From positions 1,159 to 11,035 of the forward strand of contig DGKN01000229.1 in assembly GCA_002387005.1 (NCBI GenBank): a stretch of DNA of 9,877 nucleotides, given 5' to 3'. The DNA is from Propionibacteriaceae bacterium UBA4569 (GTDB lineage: Bacteria > Actinomycetota > Actinomycetes > Propionibacteriales > Propionibacteriaceae). Positions 6,960 to 9,877 of the stretch are shown here, one piece after another. Both the position numbers and the translations under genes were made by a program. The notes below the pieces were generated by a model. The model saw only the letters and a program-made list of their open reading frames with translations, searched no databases and was not told the origin of the DNA. The stretch's first letter is position 1. Every line of letters begins with the position of its first letter.

Positions 6960-7753
6960 GCACCAGAACCTTCACGGCATTCCGGGTCGCGTTGACATTG
7001 GCCGGTGGCCTGACGATGTGCGCTTGCACTGGCAACTCGCCGTCGTCTCCCCCTGCGACAGCCACCCCGACGACATCCACCGCGGCGACGTCCACCGCGG
7101 CGACAGCCACCCCGCCGAGAAGCAGCGCGGTGGCCAGTACCTCTCCCACGAGCGCAGGAACCCAGACCCCGGTCGGTCCTTCGTCGCAACTGATCGAGGC
7201 ACCGAGTGCCCCCACCGCCCCGGCGGCCAGCACTGCGGGATCCCTGTCGCTGGCCTCCTTGCCGGTCCCCGCGGGCTGGAAGGCGGTCGCCGGCGAGGGT
7301 GGACGTGAGGACGGCTACCTCGGCAACGGCACCCCAGCCCGTGCCCGCAGCGCCCCGCACGCCGCCTACGAGATCATGTCGGTGGGTTGCGCCGAAGTGG
7401 ACCGCAGCACTTGGACCGACCCGATCGAGGCCCTGGAGGTCAGTCTGGCCCGCGGATCGTCGACGGGTGTCGCGGAGGTGATGACCTTCAAGGCCCCCGA
7501 GCAGGCGGGCACGTGGTTCGCGGCCTTCCAGGAGCAGCTGCGCGCCTGCACGACAGCGACCTCCCCCAAGGTCACGCCCGGCACCACGACGGCCACCACG
7601 TGGGCCGGACGACGCAGCTATGGCGCGGGCGACGACTGGGCCGAGGTCGGGGCGGTCACCGGCACCATGGTGCGCCTCTACCTTCTAGAGGACCCCGGAC
7701 AGCAGTTCGGCCAGCCAGCCCAGCAGAAGTTGCTGGGCCAACTGGCCGAATGA
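6956..7753 (+). CDS. Probable exported lipoprotein of unknown function
   Basis: A 265-residue protein that I do not recognise. A short N-terminus with Arg4 and Arg10 leads into a hydrophobic stretch (about 11-20) ending in LTMCACTG. Cys22 and Cys24 are lipidation candidates, but neither lies in a perfect lipobox (LTM-C or MCA-C). A Thr/Ala/Pro/Ser-rich linker follows to about residue 92, with 5-residue repeats, then a compact domain (about 95-265) starting at LASLPVPAGWK. Cys144 and Cys188 could pair in an oxidising environment. The domain, with PAGWKAV and a late RLYLLEDP strand, resembles small sensor-like domains of actinobacterial lipoproteins only in general shape. The ATG overlaps the peptidase stop (ATGA) and has no clear Shine-Dalgarno, so translation probably depends on the peptidase gene. 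That tie suggests a shared surface task, perhaps positioning or modulating the peptidase; this is inference. Confidence 0.75.
   Translation: MSTRTFTAFRVALTLAGGLTMCACTGNSPSSPPATATPTTSTAATSTAATATPPRSSAVASTSPTSAGTQTPVGPSSQLIEAPSAPTAPAASTAGSLSLASLPVPAGWKAVAGEGGREDGYLGNGTPARARSAPHAAYEIMSVGCAEVDRSTWTDPIEALEVSLARGSSTGVAEVMTFKAPEQAGTWFAAFQEQLRACTTATSPKVTPGTTTATTWAGRRSYGAGDDWAEVGAVTGTMVRLYLLEDPGQQFGQPAQQKLLGQLAE
7056..7115 (+). repeat. Four degenerate 15-bp repeats in the lipoprotein linker
   Basis: Units at 7056-7070, 7071-7085, 7086-7100 and 7101-7115 all begin CGACA or CGACG. The two middle units (CGACATCCACCGCGG and CGACGTCCACCGCGG) differ at one base; the outer two share CGACAGCCACCCCG. They encode 5-residue Thr/Ala/Ser/Pro units of an extended linker. 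Confidence 0.75.
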
Positions 7754-7761
7754 TCTGATCC

Positions 7762-7791
7762 GAGCGTGTCGAGCCCACTGACCGAACGCTC
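7762..7791. terminator. Probable hairpin terminator between convergent lipoprotein and phosphatase genes
   Basis: GAGCGT (7762-7767) pairs with ACGCTC (7786-7791). After a single bulged G, TCG (7769-7771) pairs with CGA (7783-7785). This gives a 9-bp stem around an 11-nt loop within the 55-bp convergent gap. There is no T-run, so it could serve both strands as a stem-only terminator. Confidence 0.45.
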
Positions 7792-7808
7792 ATCGGGCTG
7801 GTGAGGGG

Positions 7809-8798
7809 TCAGTGCAGCTCGTCCAACTGGGCGGGGATCGCCTCGTCCCAAGCGTTGCCTGCCCAGACGAGCTGCAGCACGGCCCACAGGGCGTCCAGCT
7901 GTGCCTCGCGTCCGACAGGGCTGGTGACGAGCACGACCTTGTCGTCGACGAGCTCGGCGCGCTGCTCGCGACAGCTGGCCGAGGTGTCGGAGATCTCCAC
8001 CTCGCGGACGGGTTCCAGCAGGGCACGCAGGTCCCAGCCGATCGCGGTCGGACGGCTGGCCTCGTCGGCCAGCAGCAGGTCGCGGACGCCGTGCGCACCC
8101 GTGAACACCATCAGCGAGTCGATCCCGACCGCCACGGCACCCGTGATGTCGGTGTCGATGCGGTCGCCGACGAAGATGCACTTCTGGGTGTCCATCCGCC
8201 GCATCGTCTCTTCGAGCAGCGGGGGGTATGGCTTGCCGGCGACCTTCGGGCTGACGCTCACGACGTGACGGATGGCGTCGATCTGGGTTCCTGCCCCGGG
8301 GACGAGCCCCAGATTGGTGGGACGGGTGGAGTCGGTGTTGGTGGCGAACCAGAGCGCACCCCGCTGTATGGCGTGACCCGCGGCGTCGAGCCGGGGCCAG
8401 CTCATCTGTGGGTCGTAGCCCTGGACGACTGCGGCTGGCTCGTCGTCCAGTTCCCAGACCGGCACCAGACCGACTGACTCGACCTCGTCCGCCAAGGCCT
8501 GGGCACCGCAGATCAGCACCTTGGCCCCGGCGGGCAGCTCGTCCGCCAGCATCTTTGCGCTCGCCTGGGCGCTGGTCACGACATCCGCGAGAGACGCCGA
8601 GACGCCGAGCGAGTTCAGGTGCTCGACGACCACCTCAGGACGGCGACCTGCATTGTTGGTGACGTAGCCGATCTGGGTACCCCGAGCGCGGAGCTCGTCA
8701 ATGCCCTCCGCTGCACCCGGCACTGCCTCGGGGCCGAGGTAGACCACCCCGTCCAGGTCGAACAGCGCCGCCTCGTAGCCTTCGACCAGGTCACTCAC
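7809..8798 (-). CDS. HAD-IIA phosphatase, glycerol-3-phosphate phosphatase type
   Basis: A 329-residue cytosolic HAD hydrolase of the NagD/4-nitrophenylphosphatase subfamily. Motif I FDLDGVVYLG holds nucleophile Asp14 and acid/base Asp16. Motif II is VTNNAGR (Thr47, Asn48). A C2-type cap spans about 80-180. Motif III is the Lys in AGKP (Lys189), and motif IV is GDRIDTDI at 211-218. About 65-70 residues follow the HAD core, as in M. tuberculosis Rv1692, a D,L-glycerol-3-phosphate phosphatase whose C-terminus folds like a GNAT remnant. The same genomic position supports the same activity, recycling glycerol phosphate from phospholipid turnover, but specificity cannot be read from sequence. I chose GTG at 8798-8796 because GAGGAG lies 7 nt upstream and motif I comes at residue 14. 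The frame stays open far upstream only by base composition. The start overlaps the TPR gene by 8 bp, indicating coupling. Confidence 0.9.
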   Translation of the reverse strand: MSDLVEGYEAALFDLDGVVYLGPEAVPGAAEGIDELRARGTQIGYVTNNAGRRPEVVVEHLNSLGVSASLADVVTSAQASAKMLADELPAGAKVLICGAQALADEVESVGLVPVWELDDEPAAVVQGYDPQMSWPRLDAAGHAIQRGALWFATNTDSTRPTNLGLVPGAGTQIDAIRHVVSVSPKVAGKPYPPLLEETMRRMDTQKCIFVGDRIDTDITGAVAVGIDSLMVFTGAHGVRDLLLADEASRPTAIGWDLRALLEPVREVEISDTSASCREQRAELVDDKVVLVTSPVGREAQLDALWAVLQLVWAGNAWDEAIPAQLDELH

Positions 8799-9877
8799 CG
8801 TGCAGCTCCTCGTCCGAGGGCTCGTCGACCTCATCGTCTTGGTCCTCATCGTCTTGGTGCTCATCGGAGTCGCCAGAATCGTCCAAGCCATCCTTGTCGT
8901 CCGGCTCGTCCTCGTCACCCTCCTCCACGTCCGCGGCGTCGTCGGCCGTCTCACGGTCGACGTCGTCCTCAGGGAGATCCTCATCGTCCTCGCCGACCTC
9001 GAGCACCAGGCCTTCCAGCCTGGCGACCCGCTCCTCCGCATCGAGTTCCTGCTCCGGATCAAGACCAGCGGATGAGGTGAACCAGCGCTTCGCGGTCTCC
9101 TCGTCGCCGGCGCGCTCCAGCAGGTCGGCATAGGCATAACGAAGGCGAGACTGGGCGTGCTTGCCGCCCACCTTGCCGGCGATCGCGTTCTTGAGCACCC
9201 GCAGGGCCTCGGCGCGCTGGCCCAGGTCATCCCGAGCGCCGGCCTCGACCAGCGTCATCTCGACGACCATCTCGGGAGACAAGCGTTCTTCGCGCGCCTC
9301 CTTGGCCAGCTTCAGGGCATTCTCCGGCCGGCCAAGGGCGCGCTCGCAGTCGGCGAGAACGGGCAGGTAGTCAGCTCCCCCGGTCATCCGACGGAGGGCG
9401 CGGTACTCGGTGAGCGCAGTTGCGTAATCGCCGGCCGCGTAGGCGGTCTCAGCGGTCGCCTCACGGACGATGGGCAGCCGCGCCGCCCGACGCCGAGCGG
9501 CCTGCGCATGTGCCAACGCCAGCTGGGGATCCTCATCAATCAGTTCGCCAGCCGCCACCAGATGCGCGCCGACGATCTGCGCAAGTTCGGCCGTCAGGCC
9601 GCGCAGCTCAGCGCGGACCGGGAAGGGCAGGACGCTGAGGTCGACGTCGCTCGGCGTCGCCGGCTCGCCGTCCTTTGCCTGAAGGCCGGGGTGCAGGGGT
9701 GCGCGCTCCTCGCGACGCTCGAAGCGGTCACGGCCGGGACGCTCGTCGCGACGTTCGTAGTCGACACGCTCACCGCGATCGGGATTGTCATACCGGTCCC
9801 GCTGCTGGGGACGGTCGGAGCGATCCGGACGGCTGAAGCCGCCACGGTCCTCACGGCGCTCGGGACGAGCGTCCCGC
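8791..9877 (-). CDS. TPR-like protein with charged N-terminus and acidic tail (partial, 5' end off right edge)
   Basis: The last 361 residues of a protein whose start lies beyond the right edge; the frame has no stop between 9558 and 9877. Visible residues 1-57 are Arg/Asp/Glu-rich with short repeats (RRDERPGRDRFERRE). A helical core (about 72-290) follows, with TPR-like pairs such as ETAYAAGDYATALTEYRAL, ADLLERAGDEETAKRWF and a closing DPEQEL. The last 66 residues are strongly acidic (about 40 Asp/Glu). No enzyme motif is seen. TPR domains usually bind other proteins, so a scaffold role is likely; the partner is unknown. M. tuberculosis has an equivalent gene (Rv1691) before the phosphatase. 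The stop overlaps the phosphatase GTG by 8 bp, so the two are cotranslated. An internal GTG at 9558 is not the start, because clear homology-like sequence (VRAELRGL, AQIVGAHL) continues upstream. Confidence 0.85.
   Translation of the reverse strand, partial: RDARPERREDRGGFSRPDRSDRPQQRDRYDNPDRGERVDYERRDERPGRDRFERREERAPLHPGLQAKDGEPATPSDVDLSVLPFPVRAELRGLTAELAQIVGAHLVAAGELIDEDPQLALAHAQAARRRAARLPIVREATAETAYAAGDYATALTEYRALRRMTGGADYLPVLADCERALGRPENALKLAKEAREERLSPEMVVEMTLVEAGARDDLGQRAEALRVLKNAIAGKVGGKHAQSRLRYAYADLLERAGDEETAKRWFTSSAGLDPEQELDAEERVARLEGLVLEVGEDDEDLPEDDVDRETADDAADVEEGDEDEPDDKDGLDDSGDSDEHQDDEDQDDEVDEPSDEELHGE
8806..8811 (-). promoter_or_regulatory. Shine-Dalgarno of the HAD phosphatase gene
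   Basis: GAGGAG on the minus strand, 7 nt before the GTG at 8798, lies inside the last codons of the TPR gene. It sets the phosphatase start and rules out longer starts in the same frame. Confidence 0.75.
8831..8860 (-). repeat. Two tandem 15-bp repeats in the acidic tail
   Basis: On the plus strand, TCATCGTCTTGGTCC (8831-8845) and TCATCGTCTTGGTGC (8846-8860) differ at one base, and a third partial copy starts at 8861. On the coding strand they encode Gln/Asp/Glu units (QDDED, QDDEV). A sign of slippage-driven growth of the acidic tail. Confidence 0.7.

Noticed and set aside
8800..9075. Very hydrophobic small plus-strand frame that looks like a membrane protein
   Set aside because: It is the reverse complement of the Asp/Glu-rich tail. 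GAC/GAG/GAT codons read backwards as Val/Leu/Ile codons, so the hydrophobicity is an artefact.
8799..9230. N-terminal extension of the HAD phosphatase (frame open to 9230)
   Set aside because: The region is the TPR gene in another frame. The Shine-Dalgarno at 8806-8811 and HAD motif I at residue 14 place the start at 8798.
9706..9877. Possible CRISPR-like or direct repeat array at the right edge
   Set aside because: The repetition comes from Arg/Asp/Glu codons of the TPR protein's N-terminal region; there are no equal-length repeats and spacers.

Overview
The window is about 9.9 kb of high-GC DNA, with strong G/C preference at third codon positions and GTG as well as ATG starts. It looks like an actinobacterial chromosome. 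The protein sequences and the gene order recall Mycobacterium tuberculosis Rv1691-Rv1699 (TPR protein, HAD phosphatase, small ORF, tlyA, ppnK/nadK, recN, two membrane-associated genes, pyrG). The wording of the proteins feels closest to Propionibacteriales (Propionibacteriaceae-like), but that is an impression and was not tested by a search. No phage, transposon, CRISPR, tRNA or rRNA signal was seen.

Layout: (1) 1-245, minus: the 5' end of pyrG (CTP synthase), running off the left edge. (2) 308-1363, plus: a stand-alone LigC-type ATP-dependent DNA ligase, divergent from pyrG. (3) 1388-5105, minus: a compact block transcribed in the order small acidic ORF, tlyA (rRNA 2'-O-methyltransferase), nadK (NAD kinase), recN (SMC-like repair ATPase). 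Overlaps of 8 and 0 bp join its members, and a second promoter probably precedes nadK. (4) 5214-7753, plus: a coupled pair of exported-protein genes, an M15-type peptidase with a Pro/Ser/Ala linker and a probable lipoprotein, joined by an ATGA overlap. (5) 7809-9877, minus: a HAD-IIA phosphatase of the glycerol-3-phosphate phosphatase type and, upstream and overlapping by 8 bp, a TPR-like protein with a charged N-terminus and an acidic tail, open at the right edge.

Regions 1, 3 and 5 form the conserved actinobacterial backbone (nucleotide supply, NADP supply, ribosome modification, DNA repair, phospholipid-derived phosphate recycling). Regions 2 and 4 lie on the opposite strand and interrupt that backbone. 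The ligase sits where mycobacteria carry steA/mctB, and the cell-wall peptidase/lipoprotein pair sits between the phosphatase and the small ORF.

Two translation-initiation styles alternate. Four genes that begin transcripts (pyrG, ligC, nadK, the small ORF) have a -10-like hexamer 7-8 nt before the start codon and no Shine-Dalgarno, which is what leaderless mRNAs look like. recN, the HAD gene and the peptidase have clear Shine-Dalgarno sequences. The two convergent gene ends each carry a short hairpin. I see no convincing undescribed multi-gene system. The most curious parts are the peptidase/lipoprotein pair and the charge-segregated TPR protein.
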